In this document: piece after piece, positions 1 to 6,221 of the stretch | Layout: each line of letters begins with the position of its first letter | How positions within the stretch are numbered: the first letter of the stretch is position 1 | Program-made: the position numbers and the translations under genes | Notes under the pieces: model-generated | What the model was told of the DNA's origin: nothing | The model's database searches: none | The model's input: the letters and a program-made list of their open reading frames with translations, nothing else | Assembly: GCA_900753715.1 (NCBI GenBank) | Contig: CAAEAE010000091.1 | Span: 1-7,352 of the forward strand | DNA length: 7,352 nucleotides | DNA from: an uncultured Roseburia sp. | GTDB lineage: Bacteria > Bacillota_A > Clostridia > Lachnospirales > Lachnospiraceae | Direction: 5' to 3'

Positions 1-152
1 TTACAACAGAAGTTGTTCAGTTGTTCGGTGGATACGGATACATCAGAGAGTACGATGTAGAGCGTATGATGCGTGATGCTAAGATTACAGAGATTTACGA
101 AGGAACCAGCGAGGTTCAGAGAATGGTTATCTCTGGTGCATTACTTAAGTAG
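1..152 (+). CDS. bcd: Butyryl-CoA dehydrogenase, C-terminal fragment (5' end outside window)
   Basis: This is the last 49 codons of a short-chain acyl-CoA dehydrogenase; the reading frame enters at base 3 and ends at TAG 150-152. Visible are the [20 protein letters not shown] stretch and the closing [14 protein letters not shown] segment. Both are hallmarks of the family's C-terminal helical domain. The Glu of the IYEGT motif (codon 99-101) aligns with the catalytic base that takes the alpha proton from the acyl-CoA in this family. The etfB and etfA genes directly downstream make the butyryl-CoA dehydrogenase of the butyrate pathway (crotonyl-CoA to butyryl-CoA, FAD-dependent, cytoplasmic) the most likely identity. 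Another acyl-CoA dehydrogenase paired with its own Etf cannot be excluded from 49 residues. The upstream genes of such operons (thl, crt, hbd) would lie left of the window. Confidence 0.9.
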   Translation, partial: TTEVVQLFGGYGYIREYDVERMMRDAKITEIYEGTSEVQRMVISGALLK

Positions 153-170
153 TCAAATAAATACAAATAT

Positions 171-176
171 AAGGAG
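171..176 (+). promoter_or_regulatory. Ribosome binding site that sets the etfB start
   Basis: AAGGAG lies 11 bases before ATG 188. An in-frame GTG at 176 begins inside this site and so cannot be served by it. The start is therefore the ATG at 188, which gives the usual MNIVVCIKQV amino end of EtfB. Confidence 0.8.
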
Positions 177-187
177 TGGACAAATAC

Positions 188-970
188 ATGAATATCGTAG
201 TATGTATTAAACAGGTTCCGGATACAAAGGGTGGCGTAAAGTTCAACCCGGATGGAACTCTTGATAGAGCAGCAATGCTTGCAATCATGAACCCGGATGA
301 TAAAGCAGGTCTTGAAGCAGCACTTAGAATTAAAGATGCAACAGGCGCAAAGGTTACCGTACTTACCATGGGACTTCCGAAGGCAGATGCAGTTCTGCGT
401 GAGGCTTTGGCTATGGGAGCAGACGATGCAATCCTTGTAACAGACAGAGTATTGGGTGGTGCTGATACCTGGGCAACTTCCACCACAATTGCAGGAGCAC
501 TTCGCAACCTGGATTATGATTTAATCATCACAGGACGTCAGGCAATCGATGGAGATACCGCACAGGTTGGACCGCAGATTGCAGAGCATCTTGGAATCCC
601 GGTAATTTCCTATGCAGCAGATATCAAAGTAGATGGCGATTCTGTTATCGTAAAACGTCAGTACGAAGACAGATATCATGAACTCAAAGCAAAAATGCCT
701 TGCCTTGTAACTGCACTTTCTGAGTTAAATGATCCGCGTTACATGACACCAGGCGGAATCTTCGATGCATGTGACAAAGAAGTAACCGTATGGGGCAGAG
801 CAGATTTGAAGGATGTTGATGATTCTGACCTTGGATTAAAGGGATCTCCGACAAAGATTGCAAAAGCATCTGATAAGGTTCCGAAGGGAGCTGGCGAGAA
901 GGTAAATCTTGATCCTTCTGAGGCAGTTGCTTACTTAATCGGCAAGTTCAAAGAGAAACACATTATCTAA
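188..970 (+). CDS. etfB: Electron transfer flavoprotein subunit beta
   Basis: 260 residues, the normal length for EtfB. The N-terminus MNIVVCIKQVPDT is the family signature, and ALAMGADDAILV (about 73-84) and GRQAIDGDTAQVGPQ (116-130) are the conserved nucleotide-binding segments of the Etf fold. EtfB pairs with EtfA to form the FAD-carrying cytoplasmic partner of the acyl-CoA dehydrogenase encoded just upstream. In clostridial butyrate producers the Bcd/EtfAB complex oxidises NADH, reducing crotonyl-CoA and ferredoxin together by flavin-based electron bifurcation. Assigning bifurcation here rests on that family context and the operon, not on a residue I can prove. The gene sits 35 bases after bcd and 28 bases before etfA, so the three are almost certainly one transcript; no promoter is evident between them. 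Start chosen at ATG 188 rather than the in-frame GTG 176, which overlaps the ribosome site. Confidence 0.97.
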   Translation: MNIVVCIKQVPDTKGGVKFNPDGTLDRAAMLAIMNPDDKAGLEAALRIKDATGAKVTVLTMGLPKADAVLREALAMGADDAILVTDRVLGGADTWATSTTIAGALRNLDYDLIITGRQAIDGDTAQVGPQIAEHLGIPVISYAADIKVDGDSVIVKRQYEDRYHELKAKMPCLVTALSELNDPRYMTPGGIFDACDKEVTVWGRADLKDVDDSDLGLKGSPTKIAKASDKVPKGAGEKVNLDPSEAVAYLIGKFKEKHII

Positions 971-998
971 TAAAAATAAGGAAAAGTGGTGAATAAAA

Positions 999-2045
999 AT
1001 GGCATTAGAAGAATATAAGGGAGTATTTGTCTTTGCACAGCAGGTAGACAACGTATTAGATGGCGTTGCATTTGAATTACTTGGAAAAGGCAAGGACTTA
1101 GCAAAAGATTTAGGCACAGACGTTACAGCAGTACTGGTTGGTTCCGGTGTAAAAGGTCTTGCAGATCAGCTCGCTGAGTACGGTGCAGACAGAGTTATCG
1201 TAGTAGATGACCCGGAATTAAAAGAATACAGAACTGAGCCATATGCACACGCACTGGCATCTGTAATCAACGAATACAAACCGGAAATCATGTTAGTTGG
1301 TGCAACTGCAATCGGACGTGATTTAGGACCGACTGTTTCAGCAAGAGTAAAGACGGGTCTGACAGCAGACTGTACTTCACTGGAAATCGGTGATTTCCCA
1401 TTAGTTGCAGCTCCGGGAAAAGAGAGCGAGCAGAAGCATAATCAGCTTCTTATGACCCGTCCGGCATTCGGTGGAAACACAATCGCTACAATTGCCTGCC
1501 CGGATAACCGTCCGCAGATGGCAACTGTACGTCCAGGCGTTATGCAGAAGATTGCTCCAATCGCTGGCGCAAAAGCAAATGTTGTAGAATTCAATCCTGG
1601 ATTTACTCCGGACAACAAATATGTTGAGATTCTTAACATCGTAAAAGCTGTAAAGACAACCGCAAATATCATGGAAGCAAAGATTCTTGTTTCCGGTGGA
1701 CGTGGTGTAGGCTCCAAAGAGAACTTCAAATTACTTGAGGACCTCGCAGAAGTACTTGGCGGTACTGTAAGCTGCTCTCGTGCAGTCGTAGAGAATGGCT
1801 GGCTGCCAGTTGATTTACAGGTAGGACAGACAGGTAAGACCGTACGTCCACAGATTTACTTCGCAATCGGTATTTCTGGAGCAATCCAGCACGTTGCAGG
1901 TATGGAAGATTCGGACCTCATCATCGCAATCAACAAAGATGAAGATGCACCAATCTTTGATGTAGCTGATTATGGTCTGGTTGGAGATTTGAATAAGATT
2001 GTTCCGGCACTGACCGCAGCATTAAAAGCAGAGTTAGGAAAGTAG
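999..2045 (+). CDS. etfA: Electron transfer flavoprotein subunit alpha
   Basis: 348 residues, typical for clostridial EtfA. The N-terminal Etf domain (about 5-190) is followed by the C-terminal FAD-binding domain (about 225-345). The latter shows VSGGRGVGS (231-239), VGQTGKTVRP (275-284), GISGAIQHVAGM (291-302) and INKDEDAPIFDVADYGLVGD (311-330), the standard FAD-contacting loops of the family, all intact. It forms the heterodimer with EtfB and passes electrons to the butyryl-CoA dehydrogenase. The start ATG at 999 has AAGGA (978-982) at 16 bases and a closer GTGGTGA (986-992), so the ribosome site is less than ideal for such a gene. Translation may be helped by the adjacent etfB stop 28 bases away. 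It is the last gene of the operon: a strong hairpin begins 17 bases after its stop, and the next gene lies on the opposite strand. Confidence 0.97.
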   Translation: MALEEYKGVFVFAQQVDNVLDGVAFELLGKGKDLAKDLGTDVTAVLVGSGVKGLADQLAEYGADRVIVVDDPELKEYRTEPYAHALASVINEYKPEIMLVGATAIGRDLGPTVSARVKTGLTADCTSLEIGDFPLVAAPGKESEQKHNQLLMTRPAFGGNTIATIACPDNRPQMATVRPGVMQKIAPIAGAKANVVEFNPGFTPDNKYVEILNIVKAVKTTANIMEAKILVSGGRGVGSKENFKLLEDLAEVLGGTVSCSRAVVENGWLPVDLQVGQTGKTVRPQIYFAIGISGAIQHVAGMEDSDLIIAINKDEDAPIFDVADYGLVGDLNKIVPALTAALKAELGK

Positions 2046-2061
2046 GAAGAACCAGATAAAC

Positions 2062-2105
2062 AAAAAGAAACGGCAATGAGAGAAATCTCGTTGCCGTTTC
2101 TTTTT
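2062..2105. terminator. Intrinsic terminator, probably bidirectional, between etfA and the M6 protease gene
   Basis: A perfect 20-bp stem (one T:G wobble, the other pairs Watson-Crick) around a GAAA loop at 2082-2085. The left arm 2062-2081 begins with five A and the right arm 2086-2105 ends with five T. On the + strand this gives a GC-containing stem with a T tail for the etf operon. On the - strand the mirrored T tail serves the leftward protease gene, whose stop is about 68 bases away. The convergent genes on either side make a shared terminator the natural reading. Confidence 0.92.
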
Positions 2106-2116
2106 CCTATAGGAGC

Positions 2117-2150
2117 GGAGTGCAGGAGTGCGCAAAGCACACTTTTGTTC
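2117..2150 (+). repeat. Short GGAGTGC direct repeat and small hairpin with T-rich tail
   Basis: GGAGTGC occurs twice back to back (2117-2123 and 2125-2131). The second copy runs into a small hairpin, GTGC-GCAAA-GCAC (2128-2140), followed by ACTTTTGTTC. It lies just past the strong terminator. It may be a weak backup terminator for rightward transcripts or a remnant of an intergenic repeat family. The stem has only four pairs, so the call is tentative. Confidence 0.3.
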
Positions 2151-2172
2151 ATGCGAACACCATAATGAGTGA

Positions 2173-3474
2173 TTACTTTGCCAGTGTAACTGTCAGTTTA
2201 CATTTTCCATCAGAAATAGAATCTACAGATATCGTATAACCGGAAGAAACGGTTTCTTTCCCGCTTTCATCGTACCAGTGAAATCCAGAAACAGATGCGT
2301 CAATCGTTGCACCTGCAGAATAGAAATCACCGTTTTCGTTTGCAAGACGGATTAAACGCTTTCCGGTGCCGGAAGAATCATAATCCGGGCTGAAATTGTC
2401 ATACTTCAGATAAGGAGTGTTCCATTCGTCTATCGCACGGTCTAAATCCACGTGGTAGATGCGGACACCGCCGTCCGTGAAAAGACCGTCATAATTGGCA
2501 GAAGGAGTCAGGTAATCGACCAGAAAATATTCCGAGAAATAACCGTCTGATGATTCTTTTAGGAGAAGCAGGCAGCTTCCCGAGAGGGAATTGTCTGAAA
2601 GAGTAAAGGTCTGACTTTCTTTTCCTTCCAGGTCAAACGTCTGAATCTCAGAGGGAGAATACCAGCCGAGAAGTAATTTGGAGAGGGAACAGAAATCTCC
2701 TTCCGCCTCATCCATCCGTTCAATTCCGCCGGCACCTGTTGTTGCCTGCCATCCGTCCGTTGTCTTATATCGGTAATAATCCGGCAGTCCCATGCAATGT
2801 CCATATTCGTGTGTCAGGGTACTGAGGTAATAGCTCATCGTATCATCATATGGCTGTTCATCGCTGATGACATAGTGATAAAGTTTCATGCCATCCGTGT
2901 CTGTCAAATCCGTCATATACCAGGTGGCGGTACAGCCGTACCAGAAATCTGCATTTCCTCCGGTTGGAACGGAAAGACAGAGTGCATCGATATAGCCGTC
3001 ATGATTTCCGTCATATTGGGTATAATCAATCGTATCATTCAAACCGGAGAGAACCTCCTGTACAAGCAGCTCGTAGCCATATTCGGAACTTTCGTAGTCT
3101 GCAATATTGCCGGAAGCAGTGTAGTGGTAGACGTCACCTGTCATGTGCAAGGCACCGTAGGAAGCGCGGTCAAAGTAGTCCGTGAGATTTTCACAGGGAT
3201 AACAGTCACTTTTCCCGGAACCGAAGAGATAGTTTTGCATGGTATCATCGGACAGACGGTTGCTTTCATAGGAGGTGTCGGCAAAATCCGTCACGATGAC
3301 AAGCGTACGCACCTCACCTGTGGAAGCTGTGGCCTGTGGGTCAATTTCAAGAATCGGGGCAGGAATCAGAGAGCGATTGCTCAGTGCAGTGCCTGATGTA
3401 ATCAGGGATGCGCCGCCGAGCACAAACAAAAAAGCGGTGGCAGCGCAGGTGGAATAAACAGTTTTCTTACGCAT
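2173..3474 (-). CDS. Secreted M6-family zinc metalloprotease domain protein
   Basis: 433 residues. The N-terminus has a classic Sec signal: MRKK basic end, a hydrophobic core (about 10-25) and a likely cut after SGTA (residue 30). No lipobox is present, so it is expected to be released or loosely wall-associated. The zinc-protease signature is HEYGHCMGLPD at 222-232, matching HExxHxxGxxD of the M6 (immune inhibitor A-like) group. His222, His226 and probably Asp232 would bind zinc, with Glu223 as catalytic base. Further family marks are LTDYFDRASYGALHMTGDVY (about 97-116) and DGNHDGYID (155-163), a calcium-loop-like DxNxDGxxD pattern. The C-terminal half (about 280-433) looks beta-rich and carries no recognised anchor, LPxTG or dockerin pair, so this is a compact member without the added modules of larger M6 proteases. 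The substrate cannot be read from sequence. Transcribed alone leftward: strong AGGAGG site, own extended -10 promoter, and convergent with etfA. Confidence 0.88.
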   Translation of the reverse strand: MRKKTVYSTCAATAFLFVLGGASLITSGTALSNRSLIPAPILEIDPQATASTGEVRTLVIVTDFADTSYESNRLSDDTMQNYLFGSGKSDCYPCENLTDYFDRASYGALHMTGDVYHYTASGNIADYESSEYGYELLVQEVLSGLNDTIDYTQYDGNHDGYIDALCLSVPTGGNADFWYGCTATWYMTDLTDTDGMKLYHYVISDEQPYDDTMSYYLSTLTHEYGHCMGLPDYYRYKTTDGWQATTGAGGIERMDEAEGDFCSLSKLLLGWYSPSEIQTFDLEGKESQTFTLSDNSLSGSCLLLLKESSDGYFSEYFLVDYLTPSANYDGLFTDGGVRIYHVDLDRAIDEWNTPYLKYDNFSPDYDSSGTGKRLIRLANENGDFYSAGATIDASVSGFHWYDESGKETVSSGYTISVDSISDGKCKLTVTLAK

Positions 3475-3480
3475 AAAATG

Positions 3481-3486
3481 CCTCCT
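3481..3486 (-). promoter_or_regulatory. Ribosome binding site of the M6 protease gene
   Basis: On the - strand it reads AGGAGG, six bases before the ATG at 3474-3472. This is a full-consensus site, and it fixes the start that yields an intact signal peptide. Confidence 0.85.
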
Positions 3487-3504
3487 AAAATCGAAACTGT
3501 CATG

Positions 3505-3513
3505 ATTATAGCA
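3505..3513 (-). promoter_or_regulatory. Extended -10 promoter for the M6 protease gene
   Basis: Read on the - strand this is TGCTATAAT: a perfect TATAAT -10 hexamer preceded by TGn, the extended -10 form. The -35 region (around 3528-3534) matches consensus poorly, as is usual for extended -10 promoters. Transcription would begin near 3498, giving a leader of roughly 24 bases that contains the AGGAGG site. Confidence 0.65.
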
Positions 3514-3515
3514 GG

Positions 3516-3544
3516 TTGCATGTGCATCTTCCAGATGCTATACT
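3516..3544 (+). promoter_or_regulatory. Promoter for the small membrane protein gene
   Basis: TTGCAT (3516-3521), a 17-base spacer, then TATACT (3539-3544) with TG at 3536-3537 (extended -10). The expected transcript start is near 3551, about 46 bases before ATG 3597. It overlaps the opposite-facing protease promoter so that each -35 region lies inside the other's spacer. Confidence 0.6.
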
Positions 3545-3596
3545 TAAATTTAGGAATATATTAAGAAAGGCTTAAAAGAAAGCAGGGTTTGAAACT

Positions 3597-3896
3597 ATGA
3601 GCGAAAAAAAGAAAAAGACAACAATACCGGAAGGCTTACGCGAAAATAATAAAGCACCGTCAAAGGAAGACCAGAATGCGCTGATGTCGCTGGCGTTCGG
3701 TGTTATCGGACTGGCATTAAGCTGCGCAGGCTACGGTGCAATTTTTGGCTTGTTTGGAATTGTGTTCGGGGTACTCGGATTGAAATCTGAAAACCGAAGG
3801 AGTCAGGCGATTGCCGGAATCATTCTTTGTGTGTTGAGTGTTGTACTTATGATTGTCGTATATGCATTTGAAGCGGCAAAAGGGAATGTACAGTAA
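3597..3896 (+). CDS. Small membrane protein, DUF4190-like
   Basis: 99 residues with no catalytic motif. A charged, Lys-rich cytoplasmic head (MSEKKKK, then a polar stretch to about residue 27) precedes a Gly-rich hydrophobic block at about 29-62. A short basic turn (KSENRRSQ, 63-70) follows, then a second membrane helix at about 71-91 and a short polar tail. The pattern of glycine-rich FGVIGLAL / FGIVFGVLGL segments followed by AIAGIILCVLSVVLMI resembles DUF4190-type domains, small two-helix membrane proteins of unknown role. The ribosome site is weak (GCAGGG about ten bases before ATG 3597), so expression may be modest. It has its own promoter, shared back to back with the protease gene. No terminator is evident before the ABC permease, so read-through into the export operon is possible. 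The function is unknown. Confidence 0.75.
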   Translation: MSEKKKKTTIPEGLRENNKAPSKEDQNALMSLAFGVIGLALSCAGYGAIFGLFGIVFGVLGLKSENRRSQAIAGIILCVLSVVLMIVVYAFEAAKGNVQ

Positions 3897-3945
3897 GATT
3901 CGTACCGGGAGGGCAGAAGGGAAGCCGCCGTGGGACAACTTGTTG

Positions 3946-3974
3946 TTGAAATTGTCTGATGGTGGGGGTATAAT
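3946..3974 (+). promoter_or_regulatory. Strong sigma-A-type promoter of the glycan export operon
   Basis: TTGAAA (3946-3951), a spacer of exactly 17 bases, then a perfect TATAAT (3969-3974). The predicted start is near 3981, about 70 bases ahead of the permease ATG. The -35 box overlaps an imperfect dyad: ACAAC-TT-GTTGT at 3935-3946 and GACAA/TTGTC at 3934-3938 and 3952-3956. This dyad could be a binding site for a regulator. Confidence 0.75.
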
Positions 3975-3991
3975 GTTCTCTGAATATACAA

Positions 3992-4023
3992 TAGGGGAAG
4001 TCGGTAGTTTACTGATTTCCCTA
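3992..4023 (+). ncRNA. Leader hairpin in the 5' untranslated region of the export operon
   Basis: TAGGGGAA-(G)-TCGGTA-GTT-TACTGA-TTTCCCTA folds into a 14-pair stem with one bulged G (4000), two G:T wobbles and a three-base loop (4007-4009). It starts about ten bases after the predicted transcript start and ends about ten bases before the ribosome site GTGAGGA (4034-4040). It is followed by AAAAATATG, not a T run, so it is not an ordinary terminator. It may protect the transcript end or modulate translation. Confidence 0.55.
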
Positions 4024-4049
4024 AAAATATGAAGTGAGGAAATGTTTGA

Positions 4050-4895
4050 ATGATTATTAGTGCCACTAAGAAGGATAAAACACCTGCGGCAATCAGTATT
4101 ATCAGAGATATTGCAGGAAATCTAAAACTGATTTCGGAGCTTTCCAAAAATGACTTGAAAAAACGGTTTGCAGATTCGTACTTTGGAATTTTGTGGGCAT
4201 TTGTAAGCCCGATTGTTACAATTTGTGTATACTGGTTTGTATTTACCGTTGGTATGCGCGGAGCTGCCCAGGACGTCAATGGATACCCTTATGTATTATG
4301 GCTGATATCGGGACTGATTCCGTGGTTTTTATTTTCTGAAATTATAAACAGTGGCACGAGTGTACTGTTGGAATATGGATACCTTGTCAAAAAAATCGTA
4401 TTTAACGTCAGTATTCTCCCGGTGGTCAAACTGGTGACTGCCACATTTGTGCATCTGATTCTTTTGTTATTTACGTTGATTATTTTTGCAGGGACGGGAC
4501 ATTTCCCGGATATCTATATGCTTCAGATACCGTATTATATCTTCGCATTGTGGGTATTTTCCGTTGCCTGTGTTTTTGCAACAAGCGCAGTGGTTTTATT
4601 TTTCAGGGATTTAGGACAGCTTGTCAATATTTTTATGCAGGTATTTATCTGGATTACTCCGATTATGTGGCAGGATGAGGCAGTGGCTGTCAATCATCCG
4701 GTATTAATCAGCATTATCCGGTTAAACCCGATGTGCTACATTGTAAAAGGATACCGTGACGCGCTGATTAATCATGTGTGGATTTGGGACAATATGGGAA
4801 TGACAATTTATTTCTGGGTTGTCACAATTCTGTTGTTTATCATAGGAAGCAGTATTTTTGTCCGGTTAAAACCACATTTTTCGGATGTAATTTAA
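4050..4895 (+). CDS. wzm: ABC-2 type polysaccharide export permease (Wzm/TagG family)
   Basis: 281 residues, close to the usual 260-280 for Wzm/TagG. The amphipathic N-terminal segment has the family mark LSKNDLKKRFADSYFGILWAF (about 31-51). About six membrane helices follow, near 48-68, 80-98, 123-147, 160-184, 193-207 and 250-271. Other family marks are VLFFRDLGQLVNIFMQ (182-197), WITPIMW (201-207), LNPMCYIVKGYRDALI (225-240) and the C-terminal VRLKPHFSDVI. This protein forms the membrane channel that, as a dimer with the ATPase encoded next, exports an undecaprenyl-linked glycan or teichoic-acid-type polymer across the cytoplasmic membrane. The ribosome site GTGAGGA is nine bases from ATG 4050. 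The gene heads the operon and is 42 bases from the ATPase gene. The exact polymer (capsule, wall polysaccharide, teichoic acid) cannot be told from the permease. Confidence 0.95.
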   Translation: MIISATKKDKTPAAISIIRDIAGNLKLISELSKNDLKKRFADSYFGILWAFVSPIVTICVYWFVFTVGMRGAAQDVNGYPYVLWLISGLIPWFLFSEIINSGTSVLLEYGYLVKKIVFNVSILPVVKLVTATFVHLILLLFTLIIFAGTGHFPDIYMLQIPYYIFALWVFSVACVFATSAVVLFFRDLGQLVNIFMQVFIWITPIMWQDEAVAVNHPVLISIIRLNPMCYIVKGYRDALINHVWIWDNMGMTIYFWVVTILLFIIGSSIFVRLKPHFSDVI

Positions 4896-4937
4896 GGGTG
4901 ACACCGCAACACACAAAAAGGATGGAAAAGATTTAGA

Positions 4938-6221
4938 ATGAGTGAATACGCAATTAGTGTGGAACACATTTCAAAAGTATATAAACTTTACCGGAGCAAG
5001 GCAGACCGTCTGAAAGACTCGCTTCATCTGACCCGTAAAAAGAACTATGAGGAGTTTTATGCTCTCTCAGATGTTAATTTTCAGGTAAAAAAAGGTGAGA
5101 CGGTCGGTCTGATTGGAACAAACGGTGCCGGAAAATCAACACTTTTAAAACTGCTCACAGGAGTACTGACGCCGAGCGACGGGCAGATTGAGGTCAACGG
5201 CAAGGTATCCGCCCTGTTAGAGTTAGGAGCAGGCTTTAATGGTGAGTACACGGGAATTGAGAATATCTATTTCAACGGAACTCTGATGGGCTATACCAAG
5301 GAGCAGATGGAAAAAAAGGTACCGGAAATCCTTGAATTTGCCGGAATCGGTGATTATGTTTACCAGCCGGTCAAGACCTATTCAAGCGGTATGTTTGCAA
5401 GACTTGCCTTTGCACTTGCAATTAACGTGGAGCCGGACATTCTGGTGGTAGATGAGGCATTAAGTGTAGGTGATATCTATTTCCAGTCCCGTTGTTTTAA
5501 AAAGATGGATGATATCAAGAAAAAAGGTACAACCATTCTGCTTGTCACACATGACATGAGCAGTGTTATCAAATATTGTGACAAGGTCGTTCTTCTAAAC
5601 CACGGCAAGGTGGTAAAGGAAGGAAGTCCGAAAGAAATGGTCGATATCTATAAGAAGATTCTCGTCAACCAGTATGATGAGAATGAGGATGGAAACGGAA
5701 AGAAAGCCGAAAATAATCTTTCTGCGGTGGAGGGAAGCTGGATGTCACAGCTTTCGTTAAATGACCAGAATACCCTTTACGGAGATGGCAAAGCACGGAC
5801 GATTGACTTTGGATTTTTTGATGAGAACGGTCAGGTGACCGGAATGATTTTAAAGAAAAGCAATTTTGCCATCAAAATGAAAGTGGAATTCTACGAGGAT
5901 ATTGAATATCCGATTTTTTCCTATACGATTAAAAATGCAAGAGGCGCAGAGATTACGGGAACCAATACGATGTTCGAGAAGATAGATTTCCCTCTTGCAA
6001 AGAAAGGAGAGCAGTATATCGTAACCTTTACGCAGAAAGCACTGTTACAGGGCGGCGATTATCTGATTTCTTTTGGTGTCACAGGTTATGAAAACGGTGT
6101 GTTTACCGTATACGACAGGAAATACGATGTGGCAAACTTAAGCATTGTATCAGAACAAAATACCGTGGGAGTTTTCGACATGGATGCAAAGATTACCGTG
6201 GAAAGGGTAGAACATGATTGA
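4938..6221 (+). CDS. wzt: Polysaccharide export ABC ATPase with C-terminal Wzt-like domain
   Basis: 427 residues. Residues 1-245 form the nucleotide-binding domain: Walker A GTNGAGKST (60-68), a Q-loop region LLELGAGFNGEYTG (93-106), ABC signature YSSGM (148-152), Walker B ILVVDEAL (168-175, with Asp172 and Glu173) and switch His205 (VTHDMSS). The YSSGM signature and the Glu-containing Q-loop are normal for the polysaccharide exporter branch. A charged linker (about 246-262) leads to a beta-rich extension at about 280-425. It shows RTIDFGFFDENGQ, KMKVEFYEDIEYPIFSYTIK, GDYLISFGV and YDRKYDVANLSI, the layout of the Wzt C-terminal carbohydrate-binding domain. In studied systems this domain recognises the finished or capped end of the glycan before export. 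The protein works as a dimer with the upstream permease, at the cytoplasmic membrane face. The ribosome site AAAGGATGG lies about 11 bases before the ATG. The 3' end overlaps the next gene by eight bases, suggesting coupled translation. Confidence 0.93.
   Translation: MSEYAISVEHISKVYKLYRSKADRLKDSLHLTRKKNYEEFYALSDVNFQVKKGETVGLIGTNGAGKSTLLKLLTGVLTPSDGQIEVNGKVSALLELGAGFNGEYTGIENIYFNGTLMGYTKEQMEKKVPEILEFAGIGDYVYQPVKTYSSGMFARLAFALAINVEPDILVVDEALSVGDIYFQSRCFKKMDDIKKKGTTILLVTHDMSSVIKYCDKVVLLNHGKVVKEGSPKEMVDIYKKILVNQYDENEDGNGKKAENNLSAVEGSWMSQLSLNDQNTLYGDGKARTIDFGFFDENGQVTGMILKKSNFAIKMKVEFYEDIEYPIFSYTIKNARGAEITGTNTMFEKIDFPLAKKGEQYIVTFTQKALLQGGDYLISFGVTGYENGVFTVYDRKYDVANLSIVSEQNTVGVFDMDAKITVERVEHD

Noticed and set aside
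176..187. GTG at 176 as an upstream start for etfB
   Set aside because: It overlaps the ribosome site and would add four residues absent from the family; ATG 188 gives the normal N-terminus.
188..2045. Codon use in etfB/etfA appears more restricted than in the glycan genes
   Set aside because: High expression of a central metabolic operon explains this; it is not by itself a sign of horizontal transfer.
2797..3396. A 199-codon open frame on the + strand inside the protease region
   Set aside because: It lies antisense to the M6 gene, has no ribosome site and no recognisable motif. The opposite strand has a signal peptide, zinc site, promoter and AGGAGG.
3803..4279. A 158-codon open frame on the - strand across the small membrane gene, the intergenic gap and the permease
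   Set aside because: It crosses two real genes and a strong + promoter, and its composition is that of a reverse-strand shadow.
5214..5394. Apparently degenerate ABC motifs (Glu in the Q-loop region, YSSGM instead of LSGGQ)
   Set aside because: Both are standard in the polysaccharide exporter ATPase branch, so they do not indicate a broken or novel transporter.
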